From: Marinobacter confluentis
GTDB taxonomy: Bacteria > Pseudomonadota > Gammaproteobacteria > Pseudomonadales > Oleiphilaceae
Direction of reading: 5' to 3'
DNA: 64,000 nucleotides
Assembly: GCF_004785685.1 (NCBI RefSeq)
Contig: NZ_SRPF01000001.1
Span: 310,001 to 374,000 of the forward strand
Shown: positions 18,771-30,600 of the stretch, one piece after another
Position numbering within the stretch: position 1 is the first letter of the stretch
How the letters are laid out: each line of letters starts with the position of its first letter
Program-made: the position numbers and the translations under genes
Notes under the pieces: generated by a model
Database searches by the model: none
What the model saw: the letters and a program-made list of their open reading frames with translations, nothing else
What the model was told of the DNA's origin: nothing

Positions 18771-18947
18771 ATGCGAGAGATCATGCAGAAAGCGTTGACG
18801 GCTATCAGCGCCCGCAAAGATGTAAAAATGTCTGACCGCAAGAATCGGTCTTCAGCCAGTGCGCCGTCCTCGTCATCAGCCTCTGAAGACTGGGGCATGT
18901 CCCCGGAAGAGGCACTGAAAGCCACCATGGTTTCCGGCTACAAGTAA
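18771..18947 (+). CDS. Small 58-residue protein of unknown function
   Basis: A short open frame starting ATG at 18771, with a strong ribosome binding site GAGGAG (18758-18763) seven bases upstream, encodes 58 residues ending SPEEALKATMVSGYK. The N-terminal half is basic and amphipathic (MREIMQKALTAISARKD); the middle is a serine-rich low-complexity linker (SSASAPSSSSASED); the end is a short acidic then hydrophobic segment starting at the only tryptophan. There is no signal peptide or membrane helix. It stands alone between can and rsmC with its own motif-rich upstream region. I do not recognise the family. The ribosome site, codon choice and lack of a competing frame support that it is real. 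Confidence 0.7.
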   Translation: MREIMQKALTAISARKDVKMSDRKNRSSASAPSSSSASEDWGMSPEEALKATMVSGYK

Positions 18948-19010
18948 ACTTTCCGTTCTGTCCCATTCCGATTAAAGTGACCCCCGGCCATCTCAAGGGG
19001 GTTCCATTTC

Positions 19011-20066
19011 ATGTCTGCGTTGCCAAATTCTCATCAGGCGCTGCTGAAAAACAGTGACTGCCTGGTCGGTCGTACCGTTTTTCTGGGGCTGAGCGACCCC
19101 GGGCTGCTTGACCGGATTGCCGGCAATGGCCTGGTTATGACCGAAAACGCAGGCACCCTGGCACTTCTGCAGTCTTCCCATCCTGACTGGCAAGCGGCTT
19201 TCGGCTATGACGACCCCATCCTCGGGCCTGGCCTGGCCGACACGGTCGCCATTTTCATGCCCAAATCCCGGACCGAGCTCTCCCTGCGGTTGGCCCTCGC
19301 GGTGTGGCTGGTCGCCGACGGCGGCCGGGTGCTTCTGGTCGGCGAAAAGAAAGAGGGTATCGCCGGAGGCGTACGGCAAATGAAGGAGGTTCTGCCGGAG
19401 TCCGGCAAGCTGGACAGTGCCCGGCACTGTCAGGTGTGGCAGGCAAAGGGTGTGTCGACCTCCCGGTTTTCTGAGTTCCGTCTGGCAGACTGGGTAAAGT
19501 GGCATACCGTTGAAAGCAATGCTCTGGCGATAGAGGTGGCGGGGCTGCCAGGAATCTTCAGTGATGGCGAACTGGATGCGGGGACGGCGCTGTTGCTGGA
19601 TACCCTGGCCCGGTCGCCCCTGGTCCCGGGCAGGGCTCTGGATTTTGCCTGCGGCGCCGGTGTGATTGGTGCCTGGCTACAGACCTTGCAGGCGCGGGAC
19701 GGGGGTGATGCCTACCCGGTCGAAGGCCTGGACGTTCAATTCCAGGCGGTAACCTGTGCCCGTTTGACCTACGACCGCGCCGGCGCCCAGGGCACTATCG
19801 CAGCCTCGGATGGCCTTCCGGCCAGCGCCGGCCCCTGGCAGTCAGTGGTAACCAACCCACCGTTTCACACTGGCGTGCGGACCGATATGTCGGTCACCGA
19901 ACGGTTTCTCGAGTCCGTAAGCCGCCATCTGGTCAAGGGCGGCGAGTTGCGGCTGGTGGCCAACCGGTTTTTACCCTATCGGCCACTGATTGAGCAGCAC
20001 ATCGGCCGGGCGAGCGTGCTGGCCGAGAACACGAAGTTTGTGGTCTGGTCCGCTTTCAAGCCGTGA
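19011..20066 (+). CDS. rsmC: 16S rRNA (guanine1207-N2) methyltransferase RsmC-like
   Basis: 351-residue SAM-dependent methyltransferase with the two-domain architecture of RsmC/RlmG: a degenerate N-terminal methyltransferase-like half and an active C-terminal half. SAM motif I is DFACGAGVIGAWL, and the catalytic NPPFHTG motif is at residues 282-288, characteristic of guanine-N2 methylation. The ATG follows a strong AAGGGGG. RsmC is favoured over RlmG because a second, more RlmG-like paralogue lies at 20691; the exact target guanine cannot be proved by inspection. Confidence 0.85.
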   Translation: MSALPNSHQALLKNSDCLVGRTVFLGLSDPGLLDRIAGNGLVMTENAGTLALLQSSHPDWQAAFGYDDPILGPGLADTVAIFMPKSRTELSLRLALAVWLVADGGRVLLVGEKKEGIAGGVRQMKEVLPESGKLDSARHCQVWQAKGVSTSRFSEFRLADWVKWHTVESNALAIEVAGLPGIFSDGELDAGTALLLDTLARSPLVPGRALDFACGAGVIGAWLQTLQARDGGDAYPVEGLDVQFQAVTCARLTYDRAGAQGTIAASDGLPASAGPWQSVVTNPPFHTGVRTDMSVTERFLESVSRHLVKGGELRLVANRFLPYRPLIEQHIGRASVLAENTKFVVWSAFKP

Positions 20067-20073
20067 TCTGCCC

Positions 20074-20099
20074 AAAAAAAAGCCCCTGGGGTAAGGGGC
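20074..20099 (-). terminator. Rho-independent terminator (minus strand)
   Basis: The stem GCCCCT/AGGGGC (20082-20087 with 20094-20099, six-base loop) is flanked at 20074-20081 by eight A residues, which become a U-run when read on the minus strand. It therefore terminates the minus-strand gene ending at 20172. It sits eight bases beyond the rsmC stop. Confidence 0.8.
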
Positions 20100-20171
20100 A
20101 AGCGTTTGTGTCCGAACAGAGGACCAAACAAAGGGAAAATGGCCTGATGCGCCAGGCGCTGACGGCAATCG

Positions 20172-20582
20172 TTACTGATCGTTCGTGGTGTCCGATTCCG
20201 CCGGTTTGCGACCGGTTATTTCTCGCAACTGAACGAACAGCCTGCGGGCTTCGGATTCGGCGCGTGCGCGGGCACTGTTGAATCTAGGTGCAACCTCGGT
20301 TTCGAAGGTTTTGCCGGCCCTGTCGTAGGCGTAGGCGGTGAGCATGTTGGCGTCCCACCACAGTTTCTTGCGAAGATCGTAAGTGGCCATGTCCAGGTTC
20401 AGCGACAGTTCGCGGAAGCTCGGGTTCTTGGCCCGGATCTGGCTGACTACCTCTTTCAGGGACCGCTCTTCATCCATAGACACGCCCAGATCCCTGAGAA
20501 CCTTCCGGAACTCGCCGGACGCCCGGTCAAATTGCGGACGGACCTGGCTCTGGTAACGCTGTTTGAGGGAATCCGGAATCAT
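20172..20582 (-). CDS. Conserved hypothetical helical protein (136 residues)
   Basis: Soluble, highly charged protein predicted to be mostly helical (SLKQRYQSQVRPQFDRASGEF; LNLDMATYDLRKKLWWDAN), with no signal peptide, membrane helix or recognised catalytic motif. The ATG at 20582 is chosen because AGAGG precedes it at good spacing; a TTG thirty bases upstream is less likely. It has its own terminator at 20074-20099 and is divergent from the RlmG-like gene, so it is probably an independent transcription unit. I do not recognise the function. Confidence 0.75.
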   Translation of the reverse strand: MIPDSLKQRYQSQVRPQFDRASGEFRKVLRDLGVSMDEERSLKEVVSQIRAKNPSFRELSLNLDMATYDLRKKLWWDANMLTAYAYDRAGKTFETEVAPRFNSARARAESEARRLFVQLREITGRKPAESDTTNDQ

Positions 20583-20690
20583 AAGAACCTCTGTGTCGGG
20601 GCTAAGTATCAATGAGCGCTAGATTAGGGTTAATTTCTAGAATAATCAGCCTAGAATGTTGGCCGATGTTCACAGTTCGCAGAAAAACGG

Positions 20691-21863
20691 GTGAAACCTG
20701 CTGTTATGCCTGAACAAATGTTTCGGATGAAAGGTGTTGAACTGGCGCTCACACGGCCGGGGCTTCACGGTGGCGAGCTGCGCGGCTGGGACAGCGCCGA
20801 CGAGCTGCTGCTGGAGCATGCCACAGAGTGTCTGAGTGCCAGGCCCGGGCAGCGGCTGCTGGTGCTGGACGATCAGTTCGGGGCATTGACTCTGGGGCTG
20901 GGCCAGTGGTCCCCGGTGACGCTGGCCGACAGCGCAACACTGGCAGAGGCCCTGACCCTCAATCACAAGCACGCCAATCCACCGACGGGACCCAGCGAGC
21001 CATTGAGCTGGTTGGCGCCCCCAGACACTGGTTTTGACCTGGTGGTGATGAGAATTCCACGACAGCTGGACTACCTGGCCTGGATGCTTCGATGGGTGAA
21101 TCAGGTACTGGACCCGGCGGGGCAGATTCTGGCCGGCGGTATGATCAAACACCTGCCGGACCAGAGTGCGAAAGTGTTTGACCAACTGGTTGTTACCCGC
21201 GCGGTGTCGCGGGCCCGCAAAAAGGCCCGGGTAATTACCGCCGGCCCTGGTACTGAAACACTTCAGGGCTGGGAAGGCCAGTGGCAGGGCTATTCTCTGG
21301 CGGAGACCGGGTTGCAGGTTGAAGGCCTGCCCGCGGTTTTTTCCCGTCGGCGGCTGGACATCGGCACTCGTGAATTACTGCCACTGGTGCAGCAAGAGGT
21401 TGTGCATTTGCCGCCGGCGGCCCGGGTGGTGGACCTGGCGTGTGGAAACGGTGTGCTGGGGCTGGCGGCGCTGGCGGCCAGGCCGGATATCGAAGTGACG
21501 TTTTCCGATGTGTCCAGCCAGGCATTGCTGAGTGCCCGCCATAATGTTCAGCGGGCGTTCCCGGGAGCCCGGGCGGACTTTGTTCATGGCGACGGCCTGT
21601 CGCCGGAGGCCGATGGTTTTGACCTGATCCTGCTGAATCCGCCGTTTCATGAAGGTGGCGTGGTGGGCGACCACATCGCCCTGGCGCTGTTCCGGCAGTC
21701 TTCTGCGGCGTTAGCGCCAGGGGGCCAGCTATTGATGGTGGGCAACCGGCATCTGGGGTATCACCGCACCCTCAAACAGCACTTTGGCCGGGTGCGGCAG
21801 TTGGCCGCAAGCCCGAAGTTTGTGGTGTTCGGCGCCGGCGATCAGGAGGCAGGGCGGTCGTAG
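20691..21863 (+). CDS. rlmG: 23S rRNA (guanine1835-N2) methyltransferase RlmG-like
   Basis: Two-domain methyltransferase of about 385-390 residues, paralogous to the gene at 19011. The N-terminal half contains the RlmG-type opening ELRGWDSADELLLEHA; the C-terminal half has SAM motif I VVDLACGNGVLGLAAL and catalytic NPPFHEG (residues 316-322 from the GTG). The start is uncertain: GTG at 20691, ATG at 20706 or ATG at 20718 are all in frame and none has a clear ribosome site. The 3' end overlaps the convergent riboflavin synthase gene by 22 bases. Confidence 0.87.
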   Translation: MKPAVMPEQMFRMKGVELALTRPGLHGGELRGWDSADELLLEHATECLSARPGQRLLVLDDQFGALTLGLGQWSPVTLADSATLAEALTLNHKHANPPTGPSEPLSWLAPPDTGFDLVVMRIPRQLDYLAWMLRWVNQVLDPAGQILAGGMIKHLPDQSAKVFDQLVVTRAVSRARKKARVITAGPGTETLQGWEGQWQGYSLAETGLQVEGLPAVFSRRRLDIGTRELLPLVQQEVVHLPPAARVVDLACGNGVLGLAALAARPDIEVTFSDVSSQALLSARHNVQRAFPGARADFVHGDGLSPEADGFDLILLNPPFHEGGVVGDHIALALFRQSSAALAPGGQLLMVGNRHLGYHRTLKQHFGRVRQLAASPKFVVFGAGDQEAGRS

Positions 21864-22456
21864 CCGAGCCGGGCCAGAGTGTCGACGATGGTCTGGGTCT
21901 GGCTGTCGATCTCGATATTCACCTGTTCTCCCACGGCGGCATCCGCAAAGGTTGTCGCTCGCAGGGTTTCCGGTATCAGGTGAATGTTGAACCGGTTTTC
22001 TGTGACGTCGCCGATGGTCAGGCTGGCGCCATTTATCGCAATATAGCCTTTCGGAAAAATATAGCGGGCCCAGACGTGAGGCACTTCGAAGGTCAGGGTG
22101 CAGTTGTTCTCCGGCCGATCTATGGCAACGATGTTGGCCGTTGTGTGCACGTGGCCGGACAAAAGGTGACCGCCGATCTCATCGCCAATGCGCGCTGCCC
22201 GTTCGAAGTTGATCCGGTCTCCGGGTTTCAGGCTTTCCAGGGTGGTCAGGCCCAGAGTTTCCTGCATGGCGTCGAAAAACAACAGGTCGCCCTGCTGGCG
22301 GGTGACGGTCAGGCAGGTGCCGTTGATAGACACAGAAGCACCGATGGTGACGCCCTGTACACGGTCAGCGGGAAACCGGATGGCAAAGCTGCTCAGACCC
22401 GGCGCTGATTGGACGTCGTCGACAACAGCGACGCCCTGAACGATACCTGTAAACAT
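21842..22456 (-). CDS. ribE: Riboflavin synthase alpha chain
   Basis: 204-residue enzyme converting two 6,7-dimethyl-8-ribityllumazine molecules to riboflavin. The N-terminus MFTGIVQG is diagnostic, and two lumazine-binding barrel repeats are visible (residues about 1-95 and 96-195, each with a GASVSINGTCLTV or GASLTIGDV style segment). The C-terminal trimerisation helix is short. GAGGATT precedes the ATG. It is a stand-alone copy, not in a rib operon. The flavin product is needed by the FMN-bearing Nqr subunits encoded further along, though the genes are not linked transcriptionally. Confidence 0.95.
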   Translation of the reverse strand: MFTGIVQGVAVVDDVQSAPGLSSFAIRFPADRVQGVTIGASVSINGTCLTVTRQQGDLLFFDAMQETLGLTTLESLKPGDRINFERAARIGDEIGGHLLSGHVHTTANIVAIDRPENNCTLTFEVPHVWARYIFPKGYIAINGASLTIGDVTENRFNIHLIPETLRATTFADAAVGEQVNIEIDSQTQTIVDTLARLGYDRPAS

Positions 22457-22569
22457 TCATAATCCTCATACGCTGATTGCGGCGCTGGCCTTGAACTCCC
22501 GGCCCGCCGATACTGAGCAGAGGATACCGGGGCGTTAAAGAAAACGCGACTCAGGCCGTTAATACGTTC

Positions 22570-23421
22570 ATGGCAGAAAACAGACGTTCGGCGACCAACA
22601 AAGCAAAATCCCTTCCTGACGAGCCCCTGCTGCGTCAGGGGCGCCCGGCTGATCCGCTGGCTGAGCCGGCAGAGCGGTCTGAAGCGTCTGCACCAGAAAC
22701 GTCTGAAGCCGATAACCAGGCGCAAGAGCCCGCTGGTTCCGCGCCAGAGGACCGTGGTCTTGCCAGGGGCATAGAGAAAACCATTGCCGAGTCCCGACAG
22801 CGCAAACTGCGTCTGATGCTGCGCCAGTGTGACCGGGTGATGCTGATGGATTTCGACATTCTTGCCATGCCGGACTGGCCAGATAACTATGCACTGGCGC
22901 TGGCCAGGCGCAGCCGGGACCTGTGGCTGTTTTTCACGTTGCTGGCTGCGGTGGTGTTTCTCAGTGGCATGACCGGTTTTGTACCCGCGTGGATTGCCGG
23001 CGCCGGCTTTGGGGTGTTTGTGATCCTGCTGCTTTCCGGCCTGCCGTCCGTTCGCAGACTGGTCACCCGAAAACCTTCCTATCTTGATCTGATCATCAAG
23101 CGACGGCGGTTGCTCGACGATGCCCGCAAGCATATTGCGCACCTCGAAGGTGGCGACGGCCTGCTCTGGCAGTGTGCGCACATGGTGGAATTCAACACCG
23201 CCTTGCGAGCGATGAGGTTCAGCGAGCTGCTGACGTTATCCGAGCGCCGGGTGCTGGCAAAGCATCTGACCCGCAGGGAGCATATCCGGCTTTATCTGAT
23301 CTACATGCTGGAAGCTGAGAAAGCCTACTCCCGGGCAGAGAAGGCGTTTTTCGAAGGCCACCAGACGGCACTGGACAAAGGCTGGGAGTCGGTCGCGCTG
23401 AGCTCTGAGAGCAAGGCTTGA
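22570..23421 (+). CDS. Membrane protein of unknown function
   Basis: 283-residue protein in three parts. Residues 1-65 are hydrophilic and disordered-looking (rich in Ala, Glu, Pro, Ser). A basic helical segment 66-116 follows (ESRQRKLRLMLRQCDRVMLMD). A hairpin of two membrane helices lies at about 118-133 and 137-157, and a long charged helical C-terminal domain ends the protein. No catalytic motif is recognised. The stop codon lies inside the -35 element of psrA, placing the two genes back to back in the same direction but with a separate psrA promoter. No clear ribosome site is seen before the ATG. Confidence 0.75.
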   Translation: MAENRRSATNKAKSLPDEPLLRQGRPADPLAEPAERSEASAPETSEADNQAQEPAGSAPEDRGLARGIEKTIAESRQRKLRLMLRQCDRVMLMDFDILAMPDWPDNYALALARRSRDLWLFFTLLAAVVFLSGMTGFVPAWIAGAGFGVFVILLLSGLPSVRRLVTRKPSYLDLIIKRRRLLDDARKHIAHLEGGDGLLWQCAHMVEFNTALRAMRFSELLTLSERRVLAKHLTRREHIRLYLIYMLEAEKAYSRAEKAFFEGHQTALDKGWESVALSSESKA

Positions 23422-23461
23422 CAGACCGACCTATCAAACGTATGTTTGAAACAGACGTTTG
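23418..23461 (+). promoter_or_regulatory. psrA promoter with two overlapping PsrA-type operator boxes
   Basis: The promoter is TTGACA (23418-23423), a 17-base spacer, and TATGTT (23441-23446). Covering the -10 are two boxes of the known PsrA form (C/G)AAAC-N4-GTTTG: CAAAC-GTAT-GTTTG at 23435-23448 and GAAAC-AGAC-GTTTG at 23448-23461. They share base 23448 and repeat with a 13-base period. Repressor binding here would block RNA polymerase, consistent with the autorepression known for Pseudomonas PsrA. Confidence 0.8.
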
Positions 23462-23481
23462 GTAGAGGCGCTGAAATTTAT

Positions 23482-24159
23482 ATGGCTCAGTCTGATACGG
23501 TTGACCGGATACTTGATGCTGCGGAAGAGCTTTTCGCGGAACGGGGATTTTCGGAAACTTCCCTCCGCATGATTACCAGTAAGGCTAAGGTAAATCTGGC
23601 CGCTGTCAATTACCATTTCGGCTCAAAGAACGCGCTGATTCATGCGGTTTTTGCCCGTTTCCTGACGCCATTCTCGGCGACCCTGGAAAACGCCTTCAAC
23701 GATCTTGAAACCCGTTGCGACGGCCAGCCGCCGACCCTGAACCAGACGCTCTGGGCTCTCACCGAAAGCGCGGTCAGAATGCCCCAGCGTAACGAGAATG
23801 GTATCTCCATTTTCATGCGGCTTCTGGGCCTGGCCTATACTCAATCACAGGGGCATCTTCGCAAGTTTCTCGAGCAGGAATACAGCCAGCCGTTCAGCCG
23901 GTTCATGCGGCTGCTGAAGGAATCCACGCCACAATTGTCGGCGGTGGACCGCTACTGGCGAATCCAGTTCATGCTGGGTGCGACGGCCTTTACCATGTCC
24001 AGCAGCGATGCCCTGCGGGACATATTGCAGAACAAACTGGGGGTTGAAACCACGGTGCAGGAAATTGCGGCCCGTCTGGTGCCTTTCCTTGCCGCCGGCA
24101 TGCAGGCGGAAGACCCCATGCTCATCATGCCCTCAGCTGGTAAAACCTCGGTTGCCTGA
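23482..24159 (+). CDS. psrA: TetR-family regulator PsrA (fatty-acid responsive)
   Basis: 225-residue TetR repressor. The N-terminal helix-turn-helix region (TVDRILDAAEELFAERGFSETSLRMITSKA, then VNLAAVNYHFGSKNALIHAVF) is very close to Pseudomonas PsrA as I recall it. PsrA binds long-chain fatty acids and controls beta-oxidation genes and rpoS. The ATG at 23482 begins the conserved MAQSDTVDRILDAAE; an in-frame start 36 bases earlier would lie within the operator. The conserved neighbourhood toward mfd and nqr further supports the identity. Confidence 0.92.
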   Translation: MAQSDTVDRILDAAEELFAERGFSETSLRMITSKAKVNLAAVNYHFGSKNALIHAVFARFLTPFSATLENAFNDLETRCDGQPPTLNQTLWALTESAVRMPQRNENGISIFMRLLGLAYTQSQGHLRKFLEQEYSQPFSRFMRLLKESTPQLSAVDRYWRIQFMLGATAFTMSSSDALRDILQNKLGVETTVQEIAARLVPFLAAGMQAEDPMLIMPSAGKTSVA

Positions 24160-24216
24160 AGCCCGCCCGGTCGGTTAATCTGCGCCTCTGGTTTTTCGCC
24201 GGGAGGCTGAACACCC

Positions 24217-24723
24217 ATGCCACAGAATCCCGCCAGGGATGTTTACCCGACCATCGACATCAGTCTGGCGAACCAGGCCCTTTCGCTGTGGACCCACCCG
24301 GGTGCCCAGCCGGTTATCTACCCCGTTTCAACGGCACTGAATGGCGCCGGTGAACGCAACGGCAGTGGTTGCACTCCACGAGGAAACCATTACATTCGCG
24401 CGATGGTTGGCGGCGACCAGCCTCTGAACACGGTCTTTGTCGGGCGACGTCCCACCGGTGAAATTCTTACCCCGGAACTTGCCGCCCGATACCCCGAGCG
24501 GGACTGGATCCTGACCCGCATACTCTGGCTGTGTGGGTGCGAACCTGGTAGAAATCGGCTGGGCCAGGTCGATAGTTTCCGCCGATTCATTTACATTCAT
24601 GGCACACCAGACACCGAACCCATGGGCATACCCCAGTCCCACGGCTGTATCCGGATGAGAAACGACCAGGTTGCGGAACTGTTCCGTCAGGTCCGACCCG
24701 GCACCCCTGTCTCCATTACCTGA
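24217..24723 (+). CDS. L,D-transpeptidase (YkuD domain) without signal peptide
   Basis: 168-residue YkuD-fold enzyme. The catalytic signature is IHGTPD (H128) followed by SHGCIRM with nucleophile C144. Such enzymes form 3-3 peptidoglycan crosslinks or attach proteins to peptidoglycan, acting in the periplasm. Here no signal peptide or membrane anchor is present, and no in-frame upstream start restores one; GGGAGG precedes the ATG at 24217. It may be exported by another route, act in the cytosol, or depend on an unrecognised start. Eight genes of this region run toward nqr in similar order to Pseudomonas, but this gene is not one I recall there. Confidence 0.88.
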   Translation: MPQNPARDVYPTIDISLANQALSLWTHPGAQPVIYPVSTALNGAGERNGSGCTPRGNHYIRAMVGGDQPLNTVFVGRRPTGEILTPELAARYPERDWILTRILWLCGCEPGRNRLGQVDSFRRFIYIHGTPDTEPMGIPQSHGCIRMRNDQVAELFRQVRPGTPVSIT

Positions 24724-24743
24724 GCGCATCACAGAGGCCGCTG

Positions 24744-27649
<2,906 letters not shown>

Positions 27650-27659
27650 CGTCGGTTTT

Positions 27660-30600
27660 TCATGTCGTTATCGGTTTGCCGCGGGCAGTCTGTTGGTCTT
27701 TTGCTGGCGCCAACTGCCCGAGCATGTCGGAAATGCCGTCGAGTTTACCATTGGTTGAGGCATCCTTCAGCCGGAAACGGAAACTGTTGGCGCCTTCCAG
27801 CCGGTAATCGTTGGGGGCGGATTGCACTTTTTTAACCAGAACCAGAGGATCCACCGGAGTTGAGCTGCCGAATTCAAAGCCGGCCCACTCCTTCCCGGCG
27901 TCCACTTTGGTGATGCCCAGGGCTTCCGCGCGAATTCTGAGTTCGGACTGGCGCATCAGGTTTTTTGCCGGTTCCGGTAATAATCCGAAACGGTCGATCA
28001 TTTCTACCTGAAGTTCTTTTAATCCGTCCCGGTCGTCCACGCTGGCAATACGTTTGTATAGCATCAGCCGGTTGTGGACGTCGGGCAGATAATCGTCGGG
28101 AATCAGGGCCGGAATTCGCAGATTCATTTCAGTGCCGTGGCTCAACGGCAGTTCTGCATTGGGGGTTCGGCCCTGGCGGATGGCCTCTACGGCTTCATCC
28201 AGCAATTGCATGTACAGGGTAAAGCCGATGCTTTCGATCTGGCCGCTCTGTTCTTCACCCAGCAGCTCGCCCGCGCCCCGTATTTCAAGATCGTGGGTAG
28301 CCAGCATGAAACCGGCTCCCAGGTCCTGGGCTTCTGCAATGGCTTCCAGCCGTTTTTTTGCATCGGCTGAAATCGATTTCGGCGGAGGCGTCAGCAGATA
28401 GGCGTAGGCCTGGTGGTGTGAACGCCCGACCCGGCCACGAAGCTGGTGCAGCTGCGCCAGTCCGAATTTGTCCGCCCTTTCAATAACAATGGTGTTGGCG
28501 CTGGGGATGTCGATGCCGGTTTCGATGATGGTGGTACACACCAGCACGTTGAAACGCTTGTGGTAGAAGTCCGACATGATCTGTTCCAGCTCGCGTTCCC
28601 GCATCTGGCCATGGGCGACGCCCACGCGCGCTTCGGGAATCAGCCGGCGCAGGTCTTCTGCGGTTTTCTGGATGGTGGCCACATCATTATGCAGGAAATA
28701 CACCTGGCCGCCCCTCAGCACCTCGCGCAGGATGGCTTCTTTTACCATGGCTTCGTCGCGCTGGCGGACAAAGGTTTTGACCGACAGGCGGCGGGCCGGT
28801 GGCGTGGCGATGATCGACAGGTCCCGCAGGTGGCCCATGGCCATATTGAGGGTTCTGGGGATTGGCGTTGCGGTCAGGTTGAGCATGTCCACTTCCGCCC
28901 GCAGGGCTTTCAGCTTTTCTTTCTGCTGAACTCCGAAGCGGTGCTCCTCATCGATAATCACCAGGCCGAGGTTCTTGAACTTTACATCGCCCTGAAGCAG
29001 TTTGTGGGTGCCGATGACAATATCAGCCTTGCCTTCTTCAATGGCCTGGATCGCCTTCGTGGTCTGGCTGCCGCTGCGGAAACGGCTCAGCAGTTCAATA
29101 GTGACGGCGGTATCGGAAAAACGGTCACGGAAGGATTCGTAGTGTTGCTGGGCCAGCAGGGTAGTGGGCACCAGCACCGCCACTTGTTTGCCGGAATAGG
29201 TCGCCATGAAAGCCGCACGCATGGCCACTTCGGTTTTACCAAAGCCTACGTCGCCACACACCAGTCGATCCATGGGTTGTTCGCTGACCATGTCCTCGAA
29301 CACAGACTCAATGGCCAGCTGCTGATCGGGCGTCTCTTCAAACGGAAAGCCGGCGGCAAAGGCGCGATAGGCTTCTTTCGGGTCTTCGAAGGCAAAGCCT
29401 TTGCGGGCTTCACGCCGGGCGTAGACATCCAGCAGTTCGGCGGCGGTGTCGCGGATTTTCTCCAGCGCTTTTTGTTTGGCATTGCTCCAGCGGTCGGTGC
29501 CCAACTTGTGAAGAGGCGCATGATCCAGGTCGGAGCCGGTGTAACGGGAAATCAGATGGAGGCTGGAAACCGGCACGTAGAGCTTGGACCCGCCGGCGTA
29601 TTCCAGCATCAGGAATTCGCTGGCCTCTCCCTCCACGGTAATGGTTTCCAGGCCCTGGTAGCGGCCAACGCCGTGGTCGATATGAACCACTGGTGCGCCA
29701 ATACGCAGCTCGGACAGGTCACGGTAACCGGAGTCGTCTGCTTCCGTCGGTTTCTGGCGGCGCCTGCGCTGCAGCACCCGTTCCCCGAAAAGCGCCGTTT
29801 CGGTAATCAGGGTCAGTTTCTGATCAGGCAGAACCAGGCCCAGTTCCATGGGGGCAATGGTAATGCCCAGGGCGCAGGACATGTCAGAAAGGAACGACTG
29901 CCAGCTGTCCAGAGTGTCCAGGGTCAGGCTCTGGTCCGCAAGGGTGTCAATCAGCGCTTCGCGCCGCCCGGAGGACTCGGCGCAGATCAGCACCCGACCG
30001 TCAAATTCATTGATGAATCGTTTCAGTCGACCAGCAGGGTCGGCGGCCCGGCCGTCCATGGCGATGTCCGGAAGCGCCTCGGTCTGGCAGTTGACCGCCC
30101 CTGCGCCCTCTACCGTTTCGGAACTGATGGTAATGCGCGGATAGTGCTTGAGCTGGGCAAATAGCTCGTCGTCTTTCAGGAACAGTTCAGACGGCGGCAG
30201 TATCGGCCGCAGCCGGTCGTGCCGACGGTCTTCGTAGCGCGCTGCGGTATCGGCAGTGAATTGCTCCGCCGCGGTGTGAAGGCCGTCGGCGGTGAACACC
30301 AGGGTCTCGTCGGGCAGGTAGTCGAACAGGGTGGCCGTCTGGTCAAAAAACAGCGGCAGATAGTATTCGATGCCCGGCGGCGTGATGGCCTGGGTGACGT
30401 CCTGATAGATAGGTGAGTCTTTATCCGCACGGGGGAAGGCCTCGAACCAGCGGTTGCGGAAGCCGGACCGCGCTTCTTTATGCCAGGGAAATTCATTGGC
30501 CGGCAGCAGTTCGACTTTTTCGATCCGGTCGATGGAGCGCTGGGTTTCCGGATCGAAAGTGCGCAGTGTTTCGATTTCGTCATCAAACAGATCAATCCGG

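Noticed and set aside
28446-30164. Long plus-strand open frame (572 codons) opposite mfd
   Set aside because: It is the antisense shadow of a clear mfd gene in high-GC DNA; its residues have no recognisable domain and no ribosome site.
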